Positions 9,701 to 17,274 of a stretch of DNA of 64,000 bases are shown one piece after another. Numbering within the stretch: the first letter of the stretch is position 1; each line of letters starts with the position of its first letter. Origin of the DNA: CCMP332 sp040218795 (lineage in GTDB: Bacteria; Bacteroidota; Bacteroidia; Cytophagales; CCMP332); contig JAVJQT010000005.1 in the NCBI GenBank assembly GCA_040218795.1, positions 558,001 through 622,000 on the forward strand, written 5' to 3'. The notes beneath the pieces were generated by a model. That model had not been told where the DNA came from. It saw nothing but the letters and a program-made list of their open reading frames with translations, and did no database searches. Both the position numbers and the translations under genes were made by a program.

Positions 9701-10357
9701 TATTGTAAAGTACCCCAAGCCCAAGAGAACAATAAAAACACAAATCAATGCAAATTCTAAGCCTCCAAATCCTTTAGTATTGTGCGCCTCGCTCTCGCGA
9801 AAACATATGTTTAATTCAATGTCCTGATTCAGAAAAATATTATTCTGACATTGACCGGATTCAGAAACTTCCCAATTAAAACTAAAATTAGAGTTTGAGC
9901 CTTTAGACAACCATTCATTTTCTATACCTACATTGGTCCAAAGTGGTATAATTCCCAAATAAATAATGTCATTATCTGTTTTCTTTATATGATAAATTGA
10001 TTGACTATATCCGCTGTTTTTATAGAGCAGGCCATTATCTAATTTTTCAGGAAACTGAGGTGGCCTGATTTCATTATTGTTCCAATACACCAAATCATTA
10101 TTGTGATAGATAAATACAGGAAACGGAATTTTTAAATCCTCAAAGGTTTTAAATGAAGGAATGGTCGAATTGTATCGTTCGGATAACTTATCGAACGTTT
10201 CATTCAATTCCAGAATTCTATTCTCGATTTGAGTTTCAACAATTGCTGTTTTTAATGATTCAGGAATCCAGGAGGGTTTAAATTCCTTAAAAATCAGCAG
10301 TATAAAAAATAGCAACCAAAATAAAAGGAATAGCCCTTCTCTCAGGTTGCTTTTCAT
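6782..10357 (-). CDS. Large membrane sensor histidine kinase, NtrY-like
   Basis: At 1191 residues this is about twice the size of an ordinary sensor kinase. It has one N-terminal helix (about 8-27), a periplasmic stretch, a block of roughly eight helices (about 198-430), a second long soluble stretch, two helices near 690-745, another sensor segment, a last helix near 905-925, a HAMP-like linker (with TKDEIGQLVNSYNDMIDKL), a HisKA domain with phospho-accepting H984 (HEIKNPLTPMRL), and a HATPase domain with N box (NIILNGIQS), G1 (DNGIGI) and G2 (GTGIGLALAKK). The H box with KNPLTP and the HAMP arrangement resemble NtrY. No response regulator lies next to it, so the partner is unknown. Confidence 0.9.
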   Translation of the reverse strand: MKSNLREGLFLLFWLLFFILLIFKEFKPSWIPESLKTAIVETQIENRILELNETFDKLSERYNSTIPSFKTFEDLKIPFPVFIYHNNDLVYWNNNEIRPPQFPEKLDNGLLYKNSGYSQSIYHIKKTDNDIIYLGIIPLWTNVGIENEWLSKGSNSNFSFNWEVSESGQCQNNIFLNQDIELNICFRESEAHNTKGFGGLEFALICVFIVLLGLGYFTIRTSAEIISPERRKNLGLFSLIVLLLILLYEYSRRFLLNPEPDSIFFVVYPYLLAFFLSMALLLLKAPSFFTKNKKWIIPLGIILVYSFSKSYWIEIFDKESFDLDLINFVRFEWKTLDAYLGLFGMSLVFFIAVSSLILNTRDTSESGYDIYLIGILALSFFLFEGLINNEWYFAYLILALIYSIWVLNFRKIRKASFQTNIAYLITAIFLVSFFITETTAYGNDKKENKQIQRFADRALETQFEIEKSLLTKAAKKISNDKLIYIAFSNPMTSRDIIIQKVKKVYLDSYFDPFEVNIDFLNSNGDNLEPQSGYRNLFYFKSNYLRQERRVSEMVYFIEPDNESKTNDYFIHIELMNDSKRIGHILIEVFRDKSSPNSIFPKLLVDKKYRDVIDNKFKIDKYPKTDFEKLKLEFDLNEEVDLMIKNLKNGERRFIESKGNKVFLIESNDHYFVISKNKSEAPIISSFSIVFMVLSFLTICLYWIIKENNYQLKELPFRQKIQFFMNMAFLLPMIIVSLAVLKFMNDNDRDNVESNYLEKVRVISEGIEIPFLDYKNGLIPKRVFLERASKAAGVFSLDYFIYDLDGTLNSSSKEILWERGITNRLIEPGAYYHFVQNKEDFLIRENQINDFEYKIAYAALEDLNQQKIGILGVPFYESREELETRFIQLLSTVINIFVLTFIVFIVFSNKLTDWLMIPVLRLSEKIKITSFENKNEPLEWNTKDEIGQLVNSYNDMIDKLNESRNALARTEKEAAWKEMAQQVAHEIKNPLTPMRLRLQQLIRQQNLNIPEEQKLSQTLNSLLHQVDTLSEIASSFSEFARMPNPKNEKVNINEVIQLASNIYLGKKDIELNLEIPQKQLLTYADENMLSRSIGNIILNGIQSVEEGINPEINISLNAQGKMAQIRIKDNGIGIDKDLEERIFIPHFSTKSSGTGIGLALAKKTIESANGQISFKSDASGTEFLIELPLIND

Positions 10358-10375
10358 AATTTTAAAATAATCAGA

Positions 10376-10669
10376 TTAAGCTCTGCTAATGGTTTGTTTG
10401 AGCTTCTTTTCAATTTTTTCTCGCTTTTCTTTATTTCTCTTGCTATTTCTATACCAAAGTATGGCAATAACAGTAAATAAGATATAAGGAACAGACATTA
10501 GATACAAAATTCCGGCATTCAAACCGGCAGCAAACGTTTCCGAATTCTCACTATTTTCCACAGTAGCTTTACACATAGCACATTGAGAGTATGCCATTTG
10601 AGTGCTTACAATCCAGACAAAGAATGTCAGAATTCCCGAAGCGATAATTTTTTTAATTGAACTTATCAT
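10376..10669 (-). CDS. Small CxxC membrane protein at the end of the oxidase operon
   Basis: A 97-residue protein with a signal-like N-terminal helix ending MAYSQ, then a CAMC motif (residues 30-33) that would face the periplasm, a second helix (about 53-75) and a highly basic C-terminal tail (KRNKEKREKIEKKLKQ). The C-A-M-C arrangement right after the first helix could bind copper or heme or act as a redox pair; which of these cannot be told. It closes the cytochrome oxidase operon, four bases after the DUF420 gene, which suggests an assembly role. I know of no named family. Confidence 0.7.
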   Translation of the reverse strand: MISSIKKIIASGILTFFVWIVSTQMAYSQCAMCKATVENSENSETFAAGLNAGILYLMSVPYILFTVIAILWYRNSKRNKEKREKIEKKLKQTISRA

Positions 10670-10673
10670 TAGC

Positions 10674-11210
10674 CTAATAGTAAGGACTTATCATTAAATA
10701 TACAACAACACCGCTAATAGCCACATAAACCCAAATTGGAAAGGTCCATTTTACTATTTTTTTATGTTTATCCCTTTGATCGCTAATGGCATAATAAATA
10801 GAAAATAAAACAAAAGGGACCACTACCGCTGCCAATAATATATGTGTTATTAAAATGAAGTAATATAGCATTCGAATAGTTCCTTCACCTCCAAATTTTG
10901 TTGGTTCTGCCTGATAATGATAGATGACATAAGACACTAAAAAAATACCTGAGATAATAAAAGCAGATATCATCATTAAGCGATGCCAGGATTCTTTTTT
11001 GCGTTTGATAAATATAAATCCCGCTATTAAACATATGGATGTGGCTGTATTGAGAACCCCGTTGAGATGAGGTAAAAACGAAACATCAAAATCACCTAAT
11101 TTTCCACTTTGGGGAAAAAATATTAGGATGGCCACAAGCAATGGTATGGCCACAGAAAGAAGTATAATTAAATTTCTGTATTTGGATTCGCTTGCTTCAC
11201 TTATATTCAT
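10674..11210 (-). CDS. DUF420 family membrane protein, CtaM-like
   Basis: The 178-residue protein has five helices and the DUF420 features: HLNGVLNTATSICL near residue 46, a histidine in the SWHR segment, YVIYHYQ, and a RMLYYFILITHILLA stretch. DUF420 proteins occur in oxidase gene clusters; CtaM of Gram-positive bacteria, a member of this family, is needed for aa3-type oxidase activity. Here it follows the SCO-like gene with no gap. A role in heme-copper oxidase maturation is therefore likely but not proven. Confidence 0.85.
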   Translation of the reverse strand: MNISEASESKYRNLIILLSVAIPLLVAILIFFPQSGKLGDFDVSFLPHLNGVLNTATSICLIAGFIFIKRKKESWHRLMMISAFIISGIFLVSYVIYHYQAEPTKFGGEGTIRMLYYFILITHILLAAVVVPFVLFSIYYAISDQRDKHKKIVKWTFPIWVYVAISGVVVYLMISPYY

Positions 11211-11798
11211 TTATCTGTCCAGTAAAATTTGATATTCCGTAACTAAACGGTCGACTTCAGCCTTAACAGTGGGATTATATATACCCCTGAAATAATTATT
11301 TTCATCTATTAACAGTAACATTCCATCCGGAAAGTAATAGGCTGTATAAACTGATTTAAGAAACTCAAAAAGATTATTAAAGTACTTCTCATTTTTATCT
11401 GCACCGTACAGAATTAACAATTCAATATTCCTCTTGTTTTGAATTTTATCTTTTAATCTCTTCAGCTCGGCGATATGATTTTCGCTTGGCCCCTTCTCAT
11501 TTATGCAATCGTAAATTATTCTTATTGATTTTGAATCATCCTTGGTTAAGCCATCAAATATGAGATAAATGGAATCAGATTGAATTTCTGTTTTACCGGA
11601 ATTATCAATTAGAAAATCAGGTTTTGAAAATGAACGACAATTCTCATTTAGTTCTATATCGCCATTTTTAACTATTCCCAGATTTAAGAGGTATGGGAGA
11701 TCAAAGCGATTTTCGCCAAAGAAAAAAAGGAATAAAAACAAAAAAGCCGGTACTGCAAGTAAAATTACCAGCAGACCGGCCTTCATATTAATTTTCAT
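11211..11798 (-). CDS. SCO1/SenC-like thioredoxin-fold protein lacking the copper-binding cysteines
   Basis: A 195-residue membrane-anchored protein (helix about 7-28). Its position among ctaB, subunits III and IV and DUF420 is where an SCO copper chaperone gene usually sits, and its C-terminal pattern LLLIDENNYFRGIYNPT followed by an amphipathic helix (EVDRLVTEYQILL) matches the end of SCO proteins (LID-x-G-x-RG-Y). The CxxxC copper motif expected after the first strand is absent: the region after IYLIFDGLT has no paired cysteines; only isolated cysteines near residues 54 and 97 remain. It is either a degenerate SCO or a relative with a changed role. Confidence 0.6.
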   Translation of the reverse strand: MKINMKAGLLVILLAVPAFLFLFLFFFGENRFDLPYLLNLGIVKNGDIELNENCRSFSKPDFLIDNSGKTEIQSDSIYLIFDGLTKDDSKSIRIIYDCINEKGPSENHIAELKRLKDKIQNKRNIELLILYGADKNEKYFNNLFEFLKSVYTAYYFPDGMLLLIDENNYFRGIYNPTVKAEVDRLVTEYQILLDR

Positions 11799-11799
11799 A

Positions 11800-12114
11800 T
11801 TATGCGTACATAGATCCTCCTTCGACCAATAAAGCTATAATCAGCCAAACTACAAATATCATTGGTATTAATATCGACCAGATCAAAATCTTGACTTCGT
11901 ATTTGAGATGCATAAACTCACCAACGATATAAGCGGCTTTTACAATAGTTAAACCAACGAATATCGCTACTTTCAAAGTTCTTGGAATTCCTGGTGTAAA
12001 GGCGATTGCAAACTCTATTGCCGTAACAAAAGCAAGTATGCCAGCTGTTTTCCAAACTTTCCTTATATGTGCTTTTGAAGCTTCTTCAGGTGATAAATTA
12101 GTAGTATCTGCCAT
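11800..12114 (-). CDS. Cytochrome c oxidase subunit IV (caa3-type, CtaF-like)
   Basis: A 104-residue protein with three helices. I place the start at the ATG at 12114 (MADTTNLSPEEASK), which leaves an 11-base gap after the subunit III gene; the longer frame from 12162 would overlap that gene by 37 bases. The segment HIRKVWKTAGILAFVTAIEFAIAF and the conserved EFMHLKYE are typical of the bacterial subunit IV family. This small subunit stabilises the oxidase in the inner membrane. Confidence 0.88.
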   Translation of the reverse strand: MADTTNLSPEEASKAHIRKVWKTAGILAFVTAIEFAIAFTPGIPRTLKVAIFVGLTIVKAAYIVGEFMHLKYEVKILIWSILIPMIFVVWLIIALLVEGGSMYA

Positions 12115-12125
12115 TATTATTTGTT

Positions 12126-12878
12126 TTAAACCAGATAAAAGAATGTAAAAACGAATACCCAAACCAAATCCACAAAGTGCCAGTATAGACCGACTTTCTC
12201 TACCATTTCATAATGGCCTCTTCGTTCATAAGTACCTATGATTACATTATAAAAAATTATATAATTGATCACGACACCGCTTAGAACGTGTGTTCCGTGA
12301 AATCCCGTAATAAAGAAAAACAGATCAGCAAAAGGCTGTGGTCCGTATTCATTTTCAGCAAGATTGGCTCCAAATACTGTACGCGAAACCCATTCGCCAT
12401 TTACTATTTCTTTAACCGACAATCCGGAGTCGGAGCCTACAATAAAGTGAGTCCACTCCCAGGCCTGACATCCGAGGAAAGCAATTCCACCCAAAATGGT
12501 CCATAACATCCATTTTTGTACCTCTTCCTTGCTGTTTCTATGGCCGGCCTCTACTGCTAAAACCATTGTGACCGAACTCATAATGAGTATAAAAGTCATC
12601 AAACCAACAAAAACCAAAGGAAGGTGAACACCATGGAAAAATGGGAATGCATCGAATACCATTTCAGGTATTGGCCAGTATTCATGTGAAAAGACAAAAT
12701 TTTCAGCTATGCCATCATAGGCAGGATAGCTAAAACGAATCATTCCATAGGTCACAAGTAAAGCTGAAAAGGTAAAGGTATCCGACATGAGGAAAAACCA
12801 CATCATCAGTTTACCATAACTGGCATTGAAAGGTTTATTCCCTCCTGACCAATCCAATTTCGCTGTAGTAGTAGCCAT
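12126..12878 (-). CDS. ctaE: Cytochrome c oxidase subunit III (first copy)
   Basis: The 250-residue protein has seven helices of the subunit III fold, with the family signatures FFITGFHGTHVLSG near residue 188 and VGLYWHFVDLVWVFVFTFFYL at the C-terminus. Subunit III helps keep proton uptake and turnover stable. It lies directly before a second, shorter subunit III gene; paired subunit III genes are common in Bacteroidota oxidase operons. An internal loop of about 35 residues (SDSGLSVKEIVNGEWVSRT) is longer than in the second copy. Confidence 0.93.
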   Translation of the reverse strand: MATTTAKLDWSGGNKPFNASYGKLMMWFFLMSDTFTFSALLVTYGMIRFSYPAYDGIAENFVFSHEYWPIPEMVFDAFPFFHGVHLPLVFVGLMTFILIMSSVTMVLAVEAGHRNSKEEVQKWMLWTILGGIAFLGCQAWEWTHFIVGSDSGLSVKEIVNGEWVSRTVFGANLAENEYGPQPFADLFFFITGFHGTHVLSGVVINYIIFYNVIIGTYERRGHYEMVEKVGLYWHFVDLVWVFVFTFFYLV

Positions 12879-12883
12879 ATCTT

Positions 12884-13486
12884 TTAATTATTAAGTATCA
12901 AAAAGCCAAACAAATATAACCAAAGACCATCCAAAAAATGCCAAAAAGTTGTACACATTTCCATTTGTGACATGTTTTTTGAATGAATTTTAGATCTAAA
13001 AATATTGATAAGTACAATAATAAGAAAAACAATTCCTGATACAATATGAATTCCGTGTAATCCACTAAAGACATAAACAAATGAACCCGAGGGATTTCCA
13101 ACGAAATACACATCATTGCTTACCAGTTCTCCCCAGGCAACAAATTGCCCATAGCAAAAGACCAGACCCAAAATTACAGTGACAGAAATGAAAATTTTGG
13201 CTCTTTCAAACATATCTCTCTTAATCGAATAATAGGCAAGATGCATTGTCACAGAACTCAAAAGAATAATCCCTGAAGTATAATAAAACATATCAGGCAA
13301 ATTGAATTCCAGCCAATTGCCTTCTGCTTTCCTTACAACATATGCACTTGTTAAGGCTGCAAAAATCATAACGATCGACACAATAAACAGCCATGTTGCA
13401 AATTTCATAGGATGCATAGACAATGGTCTTCTTGCTTCCTGTTCCTCCAAATATAAATCTCTGCTTTCCATTTCCTCTTCTTCCAT
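12884..13486 (-). CDS. Cytochrome c oxidase subunit III-like protein (second copy)
   Basis: A 200-residue subunit III relative with five predicted helices, an acidic N-terminus (MEEEEMESRDLYLEEQE), the segment VFSGLHGIHIVSGI and a C-terminal CTTFWHFLDGLWLYLFGFL. The length fits the short form of the family that lacks the first two helices. Its ATG shares one base with the ctaB stop (TAATG), and it ends five bases before the longer subunit III gene, so both are made from one message. Whether both copies sit in one complex is not known from sequence. Confidence 0.9.
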   Translation of the reverse strand: MEEEEMESRDLYLEEQEARRPLSMHPMKFATWLFIVSIVMIFAALTSAYVVRKAEGNWLEFNLPDMFYYTSGIILLSSVTMHLAYYSIKRDMFERAKIFISVTVILGLVFCYGQFVAWGELVSNDVYFVGNPSGSFVYVFSGLHGIHIVSGIVFLIIVLINIFRSKIHSKNMSQMEMCTTFWHFLDGLWLYLFGFLILNN

Positions 13487-14340
13487 TATATTTTATCCAG
13501 AATTAAAGCGATCTGAATCAAAGGCAAATAAATAAATGAACCAAACATAATTTTTAATGCCGATTTCTTTTCACATTTTCTAACGTGAACAAATGTGACC
13601 CAAATAAAGGCGATTGCAGCTATGCTTAATATCACAGCTGACCAAATTCCTGTTAATCCCATTTTCGCCGGCAGAAGCCCTAAAGGCAATAAAAACAATG
13701 AGTACATCATCATGTGAATGGCCGTTTTTCTGTCGGGGCCTAGAGCTGAGGGGAGCATTTTAAATCCGGCTTTTGAATAAGCCTCAGACTGCACCCAGGC
13801 TATAGACCAAAAATGAGGGAACTGCCATATAAACTGAATCGAAAACAAGACAATCGCACCCATTTCAATGCTTCCTGTAGCTGCAACCCAACCAATTAAA
13901 GGAGGAAGTGCACCGGGCACCGCTCCCACCAATACAGAAATTGGTGATTTTTGCTTTAAAGGGGTATATGCGAAAGCATAAAGAACCAGGGATAATATTG
14001 TGAGCAATGCCGATGGTATATTTACAAACAATGCAAGAACAATTGTACCAAGCACGATCATTATTGCTGAAAAAAGCACCGCCTGAAATACTTCCATTCT
14101 ACCGCTTGGCAATGGACGGTTCATCGTCCTTGGCATTAATTTGTCTAAATCTTTTTCAAGAATTTGATTGATAGCATTGGAAGCACCAGTTAGCATAAAA
14201 CCCCCAATAATGAACATGGAAAATTTGAACCAGTCAAAGCCACCACTTAGTCCCATAATGTATCCAAAGGCACCAGAAAAAGCAACCAGAAGGCTCAACC
14301 TGAGTTTTGTTAGTTCAATATAGGATTTTATTTTATTCAC
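13486..14340 (-). CDS. ctaB: Heme O synthase (protoheme IX farnesyltransferase)
   Basis: CtaB adds a farnesyl group to protoheme to give heme O, the precursor of heme A. The 284 residues show about eight helices and the UbiA-family aspartate motif in NQILEKDLDKLMPRTMNRPLPSG near residue 64, plus the second polar loop (YTPLKQKSPISV, then GALPPLIGW). Lengths and motifs are normal. It overlaps ctaA by eight bases, so the two heme-modifying enzymes are coupled. Confidence 0.95.
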   Translation of the reverse strand: MNKIKSYIELTKLRLSLLVAFSGAFGYIMGLSGGFDWFKFSMFIIGGFMLTGASNAINQILEKDLDKLMPRTMNRPLPSGRMEVFQAVLFSAIMIVLGTIVLALFVNIPSALLTILSLVLYAFAYTPLKQKSPISVLVGAVPGALPPLIGWVAATGSIEMGAIVLFSIQFIWQFPHFWSIAWVQSEAYSKAGFKMLPSALGPDRKTAIHMMMYSLFLLPLGLLPAKMGLTGIWSAVILSIAAIAFIWVTFVHVRKCEKKSALKIMFGSFIYLPLIQIALILDKI

Positions 14341-15409
14341 TTGTTTTTAACAATAATGATGACTTTCGTGACATTAAATACAAGAGCAATACAAATCCAA
14401 ATAGCAATGTGCCATTTAATAAATGCAATGGTTGTAAATATGGAGGTATTTCAAAAAAATACATTCCCACACCGATAACGATTTCCAAAGACACGAGTCC
14501 AATCATAAGAAATGTCATTTTAAATTCTATTTCAGATGATTTGTAATTCTTATAAATCTTAGTGAAAGCATAAACTGAGATAGCTAAAAACAACCAGGAA
14601 AAAGAGCGATGGATATAAAATGACGAATCCAGGTATGCAATCCAGTTGCTTCTGTTTTCAAACCCAAAATTTCTCGATAAAAGGTCTACTGATTCTCTGA
14701 CCTCTGTACCCAAAATGAATTGGGGCACAAGTGCAATCAGCATAAACAAAAAGATGTATTTCAATTTAGAAAATTCCTTAGAAGTCGAACTAAAATTTGG
14801 ATCAGGATAAGCATTAAACACAAGAGCGATTAAGGCTGAAATTATTAATAAGGCCAATAACATGTGTATGGTTATCATTCCCGGTAATAAATTAGTAGAA
14901 ACAACTATTGAACCCAACCAACCTTGAAATCCTGTCAGAATTACAATTACGCCGGAAAAGGCCGCTAGACTTTTTTCGATCTTAATCAAAGGCAAAGCAC
15001 TAATAAATAGTCCTATAAGCAAAATACCAATAATTGCTCCAATGAGCCTATTAATGTATTCAACCCAGGTTTTAACCGCATTGAAATCTTCCTCTACATA
15101 GGTGTTTGAATCTCCCAGAATAAGTTTAGCACTTTGGCTTGCTCCTAAGGATTCTAATGTTGATGCGAGTTTGATATTCTTATTCTTTCTTTTTTCGCTG
15201 TAAATAGCTTTATAATCTTGGGGTAGTTCACTTTCTACGGTGGGAGGCACCCATTGTCCAAAGCATTTTGGCCAATCTGGACAACCCATTCCCGAACCGC
15301 TGCTCCGTACTACACCACCTACAAAAATTAGGAGATACACAGCAATGATGCTTGTAACTCCTAATCTTCTAAACCTTTTAAGATTTTTATCAGGCTTTAT
15401 TTTCATCAA
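14333..15409 (-). CDS. ctaA: Heme A synthase (COX15/CtaA family)
   Basis: CtaA oxidises the C8 methyl of heme O to a formyl group, giving heme A for the oxidase. The 358-residue protein has eight helices, the N-terminal GGVVRSSGSGMGCPDWPKCFG segment split around the first periplasmic loop, and heme-ligand histidines in the TIHMLLAL, YIHRSF and PLHLLNG helices. A first-half loop of about 60 residues (60-120) is longer than in Bacillus CtaA and resembles the Bacteroidota form. The start lies 20 bases inside ctaD; MKIKP at 15406 is an equally possible start. Confidence 0.93.
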   Translation of the reverse strand: MMKIKPDKNLKRFRRLGVTSIIAVYLLIFVGGVVRSSGSGMGCPDWPKCFGQWVPPTVESELPQDYKAIYSEKRKNKNIKLASTLESLGASQSAKLILGDSNTYVEEDFNAVKTWVEYINRLIGAIIGILLIGLFISALPLIKIEKSLAAFSGVIVILTGFQGWLGSIVVSTNLLPGMITIHMLLALLIISALIALVFNAYPDPNFSSTSKEFSKLKYIFLFMLIALVPQFILGTEVRESVDLLSRNFGFENRSNWIAYLDSSFYIHRSFSWLFLAISVYAFTKIYKNYKSSEIEFKMTFLMIGLVSLEIVIGVGMYFFEIPPYLQPLHLLNGTLLFGFVLLLYLMSRKSSLLLKTSE

Positions 15410-17264
15410 TAACTATTCCCTCTTCCTCAGTCTTTCCTTCATTCTCCATTAATTCATTTTCATGTGGAAGGTTCGATTCTTTTGTTTCAGAATAAGGTAC
15501 ATATTGAGGGATAAAATCTTCATCTGCACCGGGCTTGCTGTAATCATAAGGCCATCTGTAAACATGAGGAATCTCTCCTACCCAATTGCCATGTTGTGGG
15601 AATCGAGGCGTAGACCATTCCAGAGTATTTGATCTCCATGGATTAGCCGGTGCCAGTTTACCACTGAACATACTATAAAAGAAGTTGAAAGCAAATACAA
15701 GCTGCGCACCAAAGGTTACTATTGCCGCAATGCTTATAAACATGTTTAGATCTGTAAAGGTGCTGAAGGCATCAAAGTTGGTAAATGAATAATATCTTCT
15801 TGGAAATCCAGCTATCCCTATATAGTGCATAGGGAAAAACACCAGGTAAACACCAATGAAAGTAAACCAAAAATGAACGTATCCAAGTCTTTCGTCCATC
15901 ATTCGACCAAACATTTTAGGGAACCAGTGATATACACCCGCCATCATTCCAAAAAATGCAGCGGCACCCATCACCAGGTGAAAGTGAGCTACCACAAAAT
16001 AGGTGTCATGTAATTGTATATCCAGTGCAGAATTACCAAGCGTTATTCCTGTGACCCCACCTGAAATAAATAGCGAAACCAAACCTATACTGAAGAGCAT
16101 ACCGGGAGTGAATACAATATTTCCTTTCCACAGAGTTGTTATATAATTAAATGCTTTAACTGCACTAGGGATGGCAATAATTAATGTAAGGAACATAAAT
16201 ATTGATCCCAGGAATGGATTCAATCCTGAAACAAACATATGATGTGCCCATACGAGGAAACTAAGAATTGTAATTCCCAACATAGAGCCAATCATGGCTT
16301 TATAACCAAAAATTGGTTTTCTCGCATTCGTTGCTATTACCTCTGATGTAATTCCTAAAGCAGGAAGCAATACAATATACACTTCCGGATGGCCAAGGAA
16401 CCAAAATAAATGCTGATAAAGGATCGCACTTCCACCAACATTAGGTAAGGCTTCTCCCCCTATATATATTTCTGACAAATAAAAACTAGTACCAAATGAT
16501 CGGTCAAAAATCAGCAGTAAAGCAGCTGAGAACAAGACCGGAAAAGATAAGATTCCAATAATGGCAGTAAGGAAAAATGCCCATATGGTCAGTGGTAATC
16601 TTGAGAAAGACATTCCTTTGGTTCTTAAATTAATTACCGTCGTGATGTAATTAATACTTCCCAATAATGAAGAAACAATAAACAAAGACATAGAAACCAA
16701 CCACATGGTCATACCCATGCCAGAACCAGACAATGCCTGTGGCAGAGCACTTAATGGTGGATAAACCACCCAACCTCCTGCCGCGGGGCCAGTTTCAAGA
16801 AATATCGAAACAAACATTACCGCACCGGATAGAAAAAAGAACCAGTAAGATAGCATATTCAAAAATCCGGAAGCCATATCCCTTGCTCCGATCTGAAGTG
16901 GAATCAGGAAATTAGAAAAGGTACCACTCAATCCTGCCGTCAATACAAAAAATACCATTATGGTACCGTGCATTGTTACGAGGGCCAAGTAAAATTCCGG
17001 ATCCAATTTGCCATCGACAATCCATCTTCCTAAAAGTGGCTTTAACCAGGAAATATCAGCATCGGGAAAACCGAGTTGAATTCTAAATAAAACAGAAAAT
17101 AAACCACCAATAAACGCCCACATCAAACCTGTTATCAGGAATTGCTTGGCAATGGTTTTGTGATCTGTTGAAAAAACGTATTTCGTGAAAAAATTACCGT
17201 GATCTTCATGATCATGGTGATCATCGTGTGATGTTGTAGTATTTTCTAAAGCTGCTGTAGCCAT
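15390..17264 (-). CDS. ctaD: Cytochrome c oxidase subunit I, A1-type
   Basis: Catalytic subunit that reduces oxygen to water and pumps protons. Twelve or more helices are visible in 624 residues. The low-spin heme ligand is in TMHGTIMVFF, CuB ligands are in GHPEVY and WAHHMF, and the last heme ligands are in VAHFHLVMG. The Glu in GHPEVY is the key D-channel residue of A1-type oxidases. The N-terminus is His-rich (five His within residues 13-22), and the acidic C-terminal tail of about 40 residues is variable in this family. It lies 10 bases downstream of ctaC. Confidence 0.97.
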   Translation of the reverse strand: MATAALENTTTSHDDHHDHEDHGNFFTKYVFSTDHKTIAKQFLITGLMWAFIGGLFSVLFRIQLGFPDADISWLKPLLGRWIVDGKLDPEFYLALVTMHGTIMVFFVLTAGLSGTFSNFLIPLQIGARDMASGFLNMLSYWFFFLSGAVMFVSIFLETGPAAGGWVVYPPLSALPQALSGSGMGMTMWLVSMSLFIVSSLLGSINYITTVINLRTKGMSFSRLPLTIWAFFLTAIIGILSFPVLFSAALLLIFDRSFGTSFYLSEIYIGGEALPNVGGSAILYQHLFWFLGHPEVYIVLLPALGITSEVIATNARKPIFGYKAMIGSMLGITILSFLVWAHHMFVSGLNPFLGSIFMFLTLIIAIPSAVKAFNYITTLWKGNIVFTPGMLFSIGLVSLFISGGVTGITLGNSALDIQLHDTYFVVAHFHLVMGAAAFFGMMAGVYHWFPKMFGRMMDERLGYVHFWFTFIGVYLVFFPMHYIGIAGFPRRYYSFTNFDAFSTFTDLNMFISIAAIVTFGAQLVFAFNFFYSMFSGKLAPANPWRSNTLEWSTPRFPQHGNWVGEIPHVYRWPYDYSKPGADEDFIPQYVPYSETKESNLPHENELMENEGKTEEEGIVIDENKA

Positions 17265-17274
17265 AATTTTTAAT

